Origin: CAYJII01 sp964370225 | GTDB taxonomy: Bacteria; Bacillota; Clostridia; Oscillospirales; Ruminococcaceae | DNA: 22,865 nt | Assembly: GCA_964370225.1 (NCBI GenBank) | Contig: CAYJII010000038.1 | Coordinates: 1 to 22,865, forward strand | Direction of reading: 5' to 3' | Part shown: piece by piece, positions 14,888 to 22,590 of the stretch | How positions within the stretch are numbered: the stretch's first letter is position 1 | How the letters are laid out: every line of letters starts with the position of its first letter | Position numbers and translations under genes: made by a program | Notes under the pieces: model-generated | Database searches by the model: none | What the model was told of the DNA's origin: nothing | What the model saw: only the letters and a program-made list of their open reading frames with translations

Positions 14888-16117
14888 TTAATCATCTGCA
14901 GGGTTTGGAAGATTCTTCTTCATATTAAGTGATACCACTAAGAAAATAATAGCGGTTGTAGTGATGGTGCCTAAGATTATGTAATATGGGCTAGCTCCTA
15001 CTAAATCAAATAAGTATCCACCGCCTAAATTTCCAAGTATACCTGAAATAGCACAAACTGATGAATACAATGTTTGTGCTGAAGCTTTAAGTTCATCAGT
15101 AGCCAGTCTGAATAGATAAAACGGAACTGTTCCTATGAACATACCGTTTCCAAGTCCGAATAGTGCACCACAAATTATCATACTAGTTAAGTCATGTGCC
15201 CAAAACCCGAGCAAGAAAAATTCTATAGTCATTAAGGTAGCTGCAAAAATAATAAGGTGCGGAAGTTTAAATTTACTTCTAATTTTACCTATAAAAAACA
15301 ATAGTGGTACTTCTGATAAAGCTCTAACTGCAAGGAAAGTACCTAAATTTTCTGATGGAATATTTAAAGAAGCCATCATATAAGTGATAAAAGAAAATTC
15401 TGCAGAAAATCCAACATATATTATTGCTGCAAAAATTAAAAATGTTACGTAATAATAATTTTTAAATAGTGGCTTTAAACTAATTTTGCGTTTCTCTTTT
15501 TTGTCATCACCGCCAACTTTTGGGTCATGCGCAAAAAATAGAAGTATAATAGTCGGTATTGCTAATAAACCATACGAAATAAAAGAAGATTTAAGTCCAA
15601 AATTTGCTATTACTGCAACTACAATAAAAGCAGCTACTGAAAAAGAAAGTGACCCAAATGAACGAACAGCGCCATAATTTATTCTTTTAGCTGCACAAGT
15701 TCTTACCGAAAGATTATCAAGCAGCGGAATAACCGAGCCGCGAAAGACATTGAGCAAAGGGCAATAAATAACATATGTTATCACAAAATAAGCAGGGTCT
15801 ACTGGCAAAAATGGAGTAAGTGTATATAGTACAGCAACACAGATTACTACTCCTATCAAAACTTTCTTTATTGAGTTTAATTTATCACTGAGCATCCCAA
15901 AAAGCATACATGCAAAAATTGCAGTCATGCTTGAAAGTGCATTTATTGAACCGATTAGAGAAGCGTTAAACCCAATTTCTTGCAAATAAACGATATGATA
16001 TGTGCCAAAAGCCCATGCAAACCAAAATAAGCCTTGTATTGCTGCCATATTGTATGCAGCTTTATTTTCTGAAGCTATATATTTAAAATAATTTATTAGT
16101 TTCATATTTATTCTCAT
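14888..16117 (-). CDS. MFS transporter, possible galactoside permease
   Basis: A 409-residue major facilitator superfamily protein with about twelve hydrophobic segments. The N-terminal part (NMAAIQGLFWFAWAFGTYHI, then GFNASLIGSINALSSM) and the loop MLFGMLSDKLNSIKKV, an MFS signature G-x-x-x-D-K/R-x-x-x-K/R, resemble the LacY / nucleoside:H+ symporter-like branch (MFS_1_like). FGLGNGMFIGTVPFYLFRLA and LGNLGGGYLFDLVGASPY are in the second half. It probably uses proton-driven symport or export; substrate cannot be fixed, but its position directly upstream of an alpha-galactosidase on the same strand suggests alpha-galactoside uptake. No strong ribosome site is visible; ATG 16105, four codons later with GAGAA upstream, is an equally plausible start. 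It has its own promoter, candidate operator and terminator. Confidence 0.85.
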   Translation of the reverse strand: MRINMKLINYFKYIASENKAAYNMAAIQGLFWFAWAFGTYHIVYLQEIGFNASLIGSINALSSMTAIFACMLFGMLSDKLNSIKKVLIGVVICVAVLYTLTPFLPVDPAYFVITYVIYCPLLNVFRGSVIPLLDNLSVRTCAAKRINYGAVRSFGSLSFSVAAFIVVAVIANFGLKSSFISYGLLAIPTIILLFFAHDPKVGGDDKKEKRKISLKPLFKNYYYVTFLIFAAIIYVGFSAEFSFITYMMASLNIPSENLGTFLAVRALSEVPLLFFIGKIRSKFKLPHLIIFAATLMTIEFFLLGFWAHDLTSMIICGALFGLGNGMFIGTVPFYLFRLATDELKASAQTLYSSVCAISGILGNLGGGYLFDLVGASPYYIILGTITTTAIIFLVVSLNMKKNLPNPADD

Positions 16118-16130
16118 TTCAAAAAAATTG

Positions 16131-16153
16131 AGCTATTTCATCATGAAATTGCT
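16131..16153. promoter_or_regulatory. Inverted repeat in the MFS leader, candidate operator
   Basis: Arms AGCTATTTCAT (16131-16141) and ATGAAATTGCT (16143-16153) pair at ten of eleven positions around a single C. It falls between the -10 box and the start codon, overlapping the expected transcription start region. Its sequence differs from the repeat upstream of the alpha-galactosidase gene, so the two genes may not share a repressor. Confidence 0.5.
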
Positions 16154-16165
16154 AGCTCTCTTGAT

Positions 16166-16194
16166 ATTATACAGCAAAAAAAGACAATTGTAAA
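16166..16194 (-). promoter_or_regulatory. Probable promoter of the MFS gene
   Basis: On the - strand TTTACA (16189-16194) and TATAAT (16166-16171) with a 17-base spacer, about 50 bases upstream of the start codon. Confidence 0.7.
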
Positions 16195-16345
16195 TATAAT
16201 TTTAGAGTAAAAAATAATATTTATTCTAACATATTTTTTTACTGTATATTAAAATTTGTACATGCAAATTATCCGTTTAATTGCATAAAATATTTTTAAT
16301 TTGTTGTGGAATTTCGTGCAATGGCTATGATATTATAATCTGAGC

Positions 16346-16374
16346 TTGACAAAAAGAGTAAAATACTTTAATAT
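16346..16374 (+). promoter_or_regulatory. Probable promoter of the aspS-gatC-gatA-gatB operon
   Basis: TTGACA at 16346-16351 is perfect; a TAATAT at 17 bases (16369-16374) or TATAGT at 20 bases is the candidate -10 box. It lies about 30 bases before the T-box leader. The 150 bases between the divergent MFS promoter and this site are AT-rich with no other recognisable element. Confidence 0.55.
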
Positions 16375-16399
16375 AGTAAACAATTAATACAACAAATAA

Positions 16400-16672
16400 A
16401 AACTGTGATGAGAAGAGTAGTCTAAGAAATATGTTTTAGAGAGCTGTCGTTTGCTGCAAGACAGTACAATATCTTAGGTGAAGAACATCTCGGAGTTGCT
16501 AACCGAAAGCGATATGCGAGTAGACTTAGACGTGCCCAGAGCGTTAATTTGGTAGGTATCGACTGTCAAGTCCGTACTGATGAGAGGATTTTTTAAGTAA
16601 AATCTATTTGGGTGGTATCGCGGAAGAGTTATAAGACTTTCGTCCCTTGTTTAGGGATGAAGGTCTTTTTTG
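16400..16672 (+). promoter_or_regulatory. T-box riboswitch with overlapping Glu/Asn specifier codons
   Basis: All T-box landmarks are present. Stem I has the AGTA loop-E strand at 16416-16419, the CTAAGA/TCTTAG helix, and a distal arm CTGTC...GACAG (16443-16464) with the TTGCTGCAAG loop. Its 3' strand reads GTGAA-GAAC-A (16478-16487), forming the specifier loop, followed by CTCGGAG. The T-box GGGTGGTATCGCGG is at 16610-16623. An intrinsic terminator with 15-bp stem (16633-16647 / 16653-16667) and a T-run to 16671 follows. Uncharged tRNA binding stabilises the antiterminator, so the operon is induced when the cognate charged tRNA is scarce. The specifier GAAC contains GAA (Glu, 16483-16485) and AAC (Asn, 16484-16486); there is no Asp codon GAC. 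By the usual spacing from the GAA of the loop-E motif, AAC is the canonical position. Confidence 0.95.
16633..16671 (+). terminator. T-box regulatory terminator
   Basis: Stem arms 16633-16647 and 16653-16667 (with G-U wobbles), loop TGTTT, T-run 16666-16671. It is conditional: the 5' arm competes with the antiterminator formed by the T-box sequence. Confidence 0.92.
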
Positions 16673-16698
16673 TTTTATTTTGGGAAAGGAATGATTAT

Positions 16699-18777
16699 AT
16701 GTTAAGAACAATCTATTGTGGGAGAGTAAGCGAAGATAATATCGGGCAAGACATTACTGTTTGCGGTTGGATGCAGACGAAAAGAGATATGGGCGGAGTT
16801 ATTTTCATAGATTTGAAAGATAGAGAAGGTACTCTTCAAGTTGTATGCGATGCAAATAATATGAAGGAAGGTAGCTTTGTTGAGGTTGAGGGTGTAAAAA
16901 ATCAGTCAGTTGTCCAATTTAAAGGTAAAATCAGACTGCGTCAAGCTGATACAATTAATAATAAAATTTCAACTGGTACTGTAGAAATGTTTGCATCGAA
17001 TATGAAAGTATTGTCACAAGCACAACCACTCCCATATTCGCTTGATGAGGAAAATGTTAGAGAGGATTTAAGGTTAAAGTATAGATTTTTGGATTTACGA
17101 AGACAAAGTTTATTTGAAAATCTTAAATTTAGACATAAAGTGCAAAAGCTTACACAGGGCTATCTTGATGCGGAGGAGTTTATCGCTGTAGAGACACCGA
17201 TGCTCACAAAAAGCACCCCAGAAGGCGCGCGTGATTATCTTGTACCAAGCAGGGTACACAAAGGTACATTTTATGCACTTCCTCAGTCCCCACAAATATT
17301 TAAACAATTGCTCATGGTAGGTGGTTTTGATAAATATTATCAAGTCGCTCGCTGTTTTAGAGATGAGGATTTGCGTGCAGATAGACAACCAGAATTTACG
17401 CAAGTGGACATGGAAATGTCTTTTGTTGAACAGGAAGATGTTTTAGCACATTTAGAGAGCCTGTTTAAATATATTTTTAAAGGTGCAATGGATATTGAGT
17501 TCAATGAACCATTTCAGAGGATTACTTGGCATGAGGCTATGGATAAATATGGTAGTGATAAGCCAGACTTACGCTTTGATTTGCCTATAGTAGACTTAAC
17601 AGATATCGCTAAAAACTGTGAGTTTACAGTATTTAAGTCAGTGGCAGAGAGCGGTGGGGTAGTTAGAGCGATAAATGTAAAAGATTGGGCTGATTATAAC
17701 CGCAGCGATGTGGAAGAGTTAACACAAAAGGCTATATCATATGGTGCGAAAGGCATGGCGTGGATTGCGATTAGACCAGATGGTGAGATATATTCTATTT
17801 TGACTAAATTTTTGTCAGAAGATGACATGAACGCTATTATTAAAGCAGTTGATGGCAAAGCTGGTGACTTCATTTTATTTTGCGCAGATAAACTTAATAT
17901 CGTGCGTAAAACTTTAGGCGGACTTAGAATTGACATTGCGGAAAAATTCGGATTTAGAAAAAGTGATGAATTTAAAATGCTAATTGTTACTGATTTTCCA
18001 CAATTTGAGTACTCAGAGGAAGAGGGACGTTTTTTAGCGATGCATCATCCATTCACAATGCCATATCAAGAAGATTTACAGTACCTATTTTCAGATCCTG
18101 GTAGAGTGCGCGCACAAGCTTATGATTTTGTGCTAAATGGCGTGGAGCTTGGCAGTGGTAGCATACGTATTTATGATAAAGACGTACAAGAACAAATGTT
18201 TTTAGCGCTTGGATTTAGCGAAGAGGAAATAGATGAACGCTTTGGGTTTATGGTGGATTCGTTTAAATACGGCACACCACCTCATGGAGGATTTGCATTT
18301 GGTTTAGACAGGCTAGTTATGCTAATGGTAGGAGCACAGTCATTAAGAGATGTTGTAGCATTTCCAAAAATCAAAGATGCTTCTTGCCTGATGACACAAG
18401 CTCCTAGCTTTGTCGATGATGAACAGCTAGAGGTACTTGAGCTTTCCTCCAGTCAAGGCGATGGACATACATCTGCCGTTGCGAAAAAGAAAAAAACAAA
18501 GAAAATTGATGTTGGAAATGTAGCTCATCTAGCAAGACTCACACTTACTAAAGAAGAAAAGAAAATTCTAGAACCAGAGATGGAAGCGATTATCGAATTT
18601 GCAAATCAACTAAGCACGATAGATACTACTGATGTAAAAATCACTGAGCATGTAGTTCCTTTAGAAAATGTATTAAGAGCGGACATTGTTAAAAACACAA
18701 ATAATCGAGAGGCACTATTAATAAATGCCCCCTCAAAATTTGAGGGATATATCACAGTACCAAAGGTTATAGAGTAG
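16699..18777 (+). CDS. aspS-gatC: Fused aspartyl-tRNA synthetase - GatC (amidotransferase subunit C)
   Basis: A 692-residue single frame joining two enzymes of the indirect Asn-tRNA pathway. Residues 1-590 are bacterial AspRS: the OB-fold anticodon domain (TVCGWMQTKRDMGGVIFIDL), class II motif 2 FRDEDLRADRQPEF (from residue 220), the GAD insertion, and motif 3 GFAFGLDRLV (GLDR at 535-538). A polar, Lys-rich linker (SSSQGDGHTSAVAKKKKTKK) ends at about 602. Residues 603-692 are GatC: VGNVAHLARLTLTKEEKK, MEAIIEFANQL, HVVPLENVLRAD and the terminal GYITVPKVIE. AspRS would mischarge tRNA(Asn) with Asp; GatC with the downstream GatA and GatB would amidate it. The start with GGAAAGGA site at 16683-16690 is ATG 16699; an in-frame extension from 16612 runs through the T-box and is rejected. 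Position 31, a known specificity determinant, is Met. Confidence 0.96.
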   Translation: MLRTIYCGRVSEDNIGQDITVCGWMQTKRDMGGVIFIDLKDREGTLQVVCDANNMKEGSFVEVEGVKNQSVVQFKGKIRLRQADTINNKISTGTVEMFASNMKVLSQAQPLPYSLDEENVREDLRLKYRFLDLRRQSLFENLKFRHKVQKLTQGYLDAEEFIAVETPMLTKSTPEGARDYLVPSRVHKGTFYALPQSPQIFKQLLMVGGFDKYYQVARCFRDEDLRADRQPEFTQVDMEMSFVEQEDVLAHLESLFKYIFKGAMDIEFNEPFQRITWHEAMDKYGSDKPDLRFDLPIVDLTDIAKNCEFTVFKSVAESGGVVRAINVKDWADYNRSDVEELTQKAISYGAKGMAWIAIRPDGEIYSILTKFLSEDDMNAIIKAVDGKAGDFILFCADKLNIVRKTLGGLRIDIAEKFGFRKSDEFKMLIVTDFPQFEYSEEEGRFLAMHHPFTMPYQEDLQYLFSDPGRVRAQAYDFVLNGVELGSGSIRIYDKDVQEQMFLALGFSEEEIDERFGFMVDSFKYGTPPHGGFAFGLDRLVMLMVGAQSLRDVVAFPKIKDASCLMTQAPSFVDDEQLEVLELSSSQGDGHTSAVAKKKKTKKIDVGNVAHLARLTLTKEEKKILEPEMEAIIEFANQLSTIDTTDVKITEHVVPLENVLRADIVKNTNNREALLINAPSKFEGYITVPKVIE

Positions 18778-18786
18778 GAGATAAGT

Positions 18787-20244
18787 ATGGATTTAACTAA
18801 ATTAACGGTAAAAGATTTAACGCAAAAACTAAGTTTAAAGGAAATATCCTCGCTCGAGTTAACACAAAGTTATATTGAAAGCATAACTGATAGCGATGAA
18901 AGAATCGGTGCTTATATCTCGTATAATTTTGATAGTGCGATAGATACAGCTAAAAAAATAGATGAAAAACGAACAAGTGGTGAAAAGCTATCGCCACTAG
19001 CAGGAATTCCATGCGGAATAAAAGATAATATCTGTACCAATGGAATTAAAACCACATGCGCATCTAAGATGCTTGAGGACTTTATTCCTCCATATGATGC
19101 TCATGTCATGAAGATGCTCAACGCTAGTGATGTCATAACACTCGGAAAGCTTAATATGGATGAGTTTGCAATGGGATCAACTACAGAAAACTCGCATTTT
19201 AAAGCGACTAAAAACCCACGAAACACCGATTATGTGCCTGGTGGAAGTTCGGGAGGTTCTGCTGCTGCAGTTGCTGCTAACGAAGCAGCATTCACTCTAG
19301 GATCTGACACAGGAGGCTCAATAAGACAACCTGCTGCTTTTTGTGGTGTTGTTGGAATGAAACCTACTTATGGTTCTGTCTCAAGAAATGGACTGATTGC
19401 TTTTGCATCTTCGCTAGATCAAATAGGACCTCTGACAAAAACAGTTTATGATAATGCAATGGTGCTAAACGAAATAAGCGGACATGATGAAATGGATACT
19501 ACCTCGATAAAACATGAGTATAGCGATTTTACCAATGATATAGATAATGGGGTAGAGGGAGTAAAAATAGCGCTTCCTAAAGAATATTTTGGCGAGGGTA
19601 TTTCTGATGAAGTACGTGTTGCTGTAGAGGAAGCTGCAAAAACTTACGAAAAATTAGGAGCTACAATAACAGAAGTTTCACTTCCCTCACTAAAACTAGC
19701 TTTGCCTGCATATTACGTAATCTCCAGCGCAGAAGCTTCATCAAACTTAGCTAGATTTGACGGTATTAGATATGGTTATAGAGCAGAAAACTTTGCAGAT
19801 TTAGAGGAGTTATATAAAAACTCAAGAAGTGATGGATTTGGCACAGAAGTAAAAAGGCGCATAATGCTAGGCTCATTTGCTTTAAGTTCAGGTTATTATG
19901 ATGCTTACTATAAAAAAGCCTTGCAAGTTCGCACACTCATAATGAATGAATTTGCTGAAACTTTTAAGGATTATAGCTGTATATTGTCTCCTGTTGCACC
20001 TACTGTGTCATATAAAATAGGGGAGAAAACAAAAACTCCTTTGGAAATGTATATGGGAGATATTTGTACAGTTCCTGTAAATATTGCAGGACTACCCTCA
20101 CTAGCAATTCCCTGTGGAGAAAACAACAATGGATTACCACTAGGTATGCAGTTAATAGGAAAAGCCTTCAGTGAAGGTGAATTATATAAAATTGGGTATG
20201 CTTACGAAAAAGAAAAAGGTGCATACCATATAACAAAAGGATAG
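18787..20244 (+). CDS. gatA: Asp-tRNA(Asn)/Glu-tRNA(Gln) amidotransferase subunit A
   Basis: A 485-residue amidase-signature glutaminase subunit of GatCAB. It releases ammonia from glutamine and channels it to GatB. The Ser-cisSer-Lys triad is complete and at standard positions: Lys79 in CGIKDNICT, Ser154 in PGGSSGGSAAA and Ser178 in SDTGGSIRQPA; these are the same numbers as in Staphylococcus aureus GatA. FCGVVGMKPTYGSVSR and DQIGPLTKTV follow as in the family, and GLPLGMQLIGK is near the C-terminus. AGGAG at 18776-18780 overlaps the end of aspS-gatC, nine bases upstream, so the proteins are likely made in step. The C-terminal end AYHITKG is normal. Confidence 0.97.
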   Translation: MDLTKLTVKDLTQKLSLKEISSLELTQSYIESITDSDERIGAYISYNFDSAIDTAKKIDEKRTSGEKLSPLAGIPCGIKDNICTNGIKTTCASKMLEDFIPPYDAHVMKMLNASDVITLGKLNMDEFAMGSTTENSHFKATKNPRNTDYVPGGSSGGSAAAVAANEAAFTLGSDTGGSIRQPAAFCGVVGMKPTYGSVSRNGLIAFASSLDQIGPLTKTVYDNAMVLNEISGHDEMDTTSIKHEYSDFTNDIDNGVEGVKIALPKEYFGEGISDEVRVAVEEAAKTYEKLGATITEVSLPSLKLALPAYYVISSAEASSNLARFDGIRYGYRAENFADLEELYKNSRSDGFGTEVKRRIMLGSFALSSGYYDAYYKKALQVRTLIMNEFAETFKDYSCILSPVAPTVSYKIGEKTKTPLEMYMGDICTVPVNIAGLPSLAIPCGENNNGLPLGMQLIGKAFSEGELYKIGYAYEKEKGAYHITKG

Positions 20245-20256
20245 GAGGGAATTAGC

Positions 20257-21687
20257 ATGATTAAAGATTATGAAATGGTAATAGGTCTTGAGGTTCATTG
20301 TGAGCTTGGGACTAAAACTAAGATTTTTTGCAGTTGCCCGACAACATTCGGCGCTGAGCCTAATACACAAGTTTGCCCTGTTTGCCTAGGTATGCCAGGC
20401 ACATTACCGGTATTAAACGAAGAAGTAGTAGATAGCGCTATTAAGGCGGGATTAGCAACTAACTGCAAAATCAGCTCATTTTCTAAACAGGACAGAAAAA
20501 ATTATTTTTATCCAGATTTGCCAAAAGCATATCAAATATCGCAATACGATCTACCACTTTGCTATAATGGGCATCTTGATATTGAAACTGAAAGTGGTAG
20601 CAAAACAATCGGTATTACCCGCATTCATATAGAAGAAGATGCTGGGAAACTTGTACATGATGATAAAGAAGGTACACTAATAGACTGTAATCGTTGTGGT
20701 GTCCCTCTTATAGAAATAGTATCAGAGCCGGATATTCGCTCTGCACATGAAGCTGTAGCTTATTTTAAAAAGCTACGTGCGATACTGCTTTACACTGGGA
20801 TTTCGGACTGTAAAATGAACGAAGGTTCACTCAGATGCGATGTCAATTTGTCAGTAAGGAAAGTTGGTGAGGAAAAGTTTGGAACTAGAACAGAGATGAA
20901 AAACTTAAACTCCTTCCAATTCATTTTAAAAGCGATTGAATACGAGTATAAAAGACAAGTGGAAGCAGTGGAAAAAGGCGAGGAAATTATCCAGGAAACA
21001 AGACGTTTTGATCAAAGCAGTGGAAAAACTTTTTCCATGAGAAAAAAGGAAGACGCGAATGATTATCGATATTTCCCAGATCCTGATTTAGCGCCTATAG
21101 TTACTACAAAAGATAAACTTGATACTATCATGCATAGCATTCCGATGTTGCCTGACGCACGAAAAGAGCTATACATTAAAAATTTCGGTTTAACTTCATA
21201 TGATGCGGAGATAATAACTAATGATTTAGCTATTGCTGATTATTTCCAAGTAGCAGCAAAAAACACAAAACACACGAAAATTTTAGCAAATATTTTAATC
21301 GGTGATGTATTAAGAATGCTCGAAAGCGACGATGATAGCATAAAAATTTCTGAGGAAACGCTAAGCGAAATCGCACAACTTTTGGGGAGCGGGTATATAA
21401 ATAGCGGTGTCGGCAAAAAGCTCATTAAAGATTTGTGGAACATCAAAGATATTACAAGCGTCAAAACTTATGTTGATGAAAACGAAATGGCTCAAATAAG
21501 CGATAAGGCATTATTACAAGAGTATGTATGCAGCGTAATCGAAAAATCACAAAAATTAGTAGATGACTATAAAAGCGGTAAAACTAATGCAATAAAAGCA
21601 ATAATCGGGCAAGTCATGGCTAAAACATCTGGCAAGGGAAACCCCATAATGATTAATGAAATCGTGAGCGAATATTTAAATAAATAA
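20257..21687 (+). CDS. gatB: Asp-tRNA(Asn)/Glu-tRNA(Gln) amidotransferase subunit B
   Basis: A 476-residue GatB, which phosphorylates the side-chain carboxylate of Asp or Glu on the mischarged tRNA with ATP and amidates it using ammonia from GatA. Seen: VIGLEVHCELGTKTKIFCSC with the first two Zn-binding cysteines, VCPVCLGMPGTLPVLN with the next two, KNYFYPDLPKAYQISQ (kinase site), RIHIEEDAGKLVHD, NRCGVPLIEIVSEPD, and FRYFPDPDL-like DYRYFPDPDLAPI. The C-terminal YqeY-like tRNA-binding domain ends with GQVMAKTSGKGNP. Length is typical. An AGGAGGG site precedes the ATG, and the gene ends the operon; a terminator follows five bases later. Confidence 0.97.
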   Translation: MIKDYEMVIGLEVHCELGTKTKIFCSCPTTFGAEPNTQVCPVCLGMPGTLPVLNEEVVDSAIKAGLATNCKISSFSKQDRKNYFYPDLPKAYQISQYDLPLCYNGHLDIETESGSKTIGITRIHIEEDAGKLVHDDKEGTLIDCNRCGVPLIEIVSEPDIRSAHEAVAYFKKLRAILLYTGISDCKMNEGSLRCDVNLSVRKVGEEKFGTRTEMKNLNSFQFILKAIEYEYKRQVEAVEKGEEIIQETRRFDQSSGKTFSMRKKEDANDYRYFPDPDLAPIVTTKDKLDTIMHSIPMLPDARKELYIKNFGLTSYDAEIITNDLAIADYFQVAAKNTKHTKILANILIGDVLRMLESDDDSIKISEETLSEIAQLLGSGYINSGVGKKLIKDLWNIKDITSVKTYVDENEMAQISDKALLQEYVCSVIEKSQKLVDDYKSGKTNAIKAIIGQVMAKTSGKGNPIMINEIVSEYLNK

Positions 21688-21691
21688 ACTA

Positions 21692-21726
21692 AAAAGGCAT
21701 ATCAGTTTAACACTGATATGCCTTTT
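21692..21726. terminator. Bidirectional terminator between gatB and the membrane protein gene
   Basis: Perfect 11-bp stem GGCATATCAGT (21696-21706) / ACTGATATGCC (21712-21722), flanked by five A on the left and four T on the right, so it serves both convergent transcripts. Confidence 0.9.
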
Positions 21727-21727
21727 A

Positions 21728-22342
21728 TTATGATGGATAATACATATTATTTTGTACCGGCTTTTCTTTAACAATCAAAGCACCTATTAGATATAAACCT
21801 GGGATAAGCAGACCTAATATTAAAGTAATTATTTCAAAGCCTAATAAATTCATAATGAAGATTATTTGTATCACTACCGTGACTATAAGCATAAGCACTG
21901 CAAAAATTTTACAGTATTTAATCAAATGTGGGTTTTTATATGAACGAATTCCAATTATTCCAGCAATTAACTGTAGCACTATAAACACTAAATGTAAAAG
22001 TAATACTATTGTAAATGTCCTAAAAAACTCTTTTAATAAAATATTTGCTGTAGTGGAGATAACAGTTGCACTAATTACATCGTGAGAGTTTAAAAGAATA
22101 GCTAGTTCATCTAATACATATGTAAACTCGTTTATTCCTAAAGAATATAAAAATTCTCGAGAATTTTCAATAAGAGATGGAAGCGACTCAATATGCCTTG
22201 CTATTGATTGTGCACTTAAAGCATCCTTTATAAAAGATAAAATCCAAAACCCTAATCCAGCCATGATTAAAGAAGGAAGTACTCCTATAATTAATAATAC
22301 ACTCACAACAGTGAGTAGTCCTGAGTTTGTAGTCTTATTCAT
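21728..22342 (-). CDS. Hypothetical four-helix membrane protein
   Basis: A 204-residue protein I do not recognise. It has one hydrophobic segment near residues 9-37, a central soluble region of about 75 residues (roughly 38-112, probably extracytoplasmic if the N-terminus is inside), then three hydrophobic segments at about 113-135, 147-169 and 172-192, ending in a short polar tail (KEKPVQNNMYYPS). No catalytic or binding motif is evident. The arrangement resembles many small uncharacterised Bacillota membrane proteins. An AGGAGG lies upstream but 15 bases from the ATG, longer than normal; in-frame stops between them exclude an earlier start. It is monocistronic with a promoter at 22383-22410 and shares the gatB terminator. 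Confidence 0.75.
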   Translation of the reverse strand: MNKTTNSGLLTVVSVLLIIGVLPSLIMAGLGFWILSFIKDALSAQSIARHIESLPSLIENSREFLYSLGINEFTYVLDELAILLNSHDVISATVISTTANILLKEFFRTFTIVLLLHLVFIVLQLIAGIIGIRSYKNPHLIKYCKIFAVLMLIVTVVIQIIFIMNLLGFEIITLILGLLIPGLYLIGALIVKEKPVQNNMYYPS

Positions 22343-22382
22343 GTGATTTTATTATGTCCTCCTTGGCGAATTAGTCCTTATT

Positions 22383-22410
22383 ATTATATCATGCATATGC
22401 AGAAAGTCAA
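22383..22410 (-). promoter_or_regulatory. Probable promoter of the membrane protein gene
   Basis: On the - strand TTGACT (22405-22410) and TATAAT (22383-22388) with a 16-base spacer, about 40 bases upstream of the start codon. Confidence 0.7.
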
Positions 22411-22415
22411 GATTT

Positions 22416-22447
22416 AAAAAACATCGTGCTAAAGCACGATGTTTTTT
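22416..22447. terminator. Symmetric hairpin terminator between divergent genes
   Basis: Perfect 14-bp stem with six A and six T at its ends: AAAAAACATCGTGC, loop TAAA, GCACGATGTTTTTT. It sits upstream of both flanking genes, so it terminates neither; it may insulate against read-through, or be left from an earlier gene order. Confidence 0.75.
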
Positions 22448-22590
22448 AAATAAATACTATGTTAAACTTATAGTGGTTATACCATGCAATGCTCAAGTAC
22501 AGCTTTGATAAATAAATCATAGTAATAATATAGCTTTAGCTATAAAGTGAATTTTTATCATCATAAGAGACGAAGAAATGAGGCATTATT

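Noticed and set aside
16612..16698. In-frame extension of the aspS-gatC reading frame by 29 codons
   Set aside because: It runs through the T-box and terminator hairpin; ATG 16699 has a ribosome site, and its product starts like other AspRS proteins.
18490..18497. AAAAAAC as a programmed -1 ribosomal frameshift site in the fusion linker
   Set aside because: The heptamer is not in the frame needed for simultaneous tandem slippage (zero-frame codons are AAG AAA AAA ACA), and the fused frame already gives intact AspRS and GatC. Only transcriptional slippage is kept as a hypothesis.
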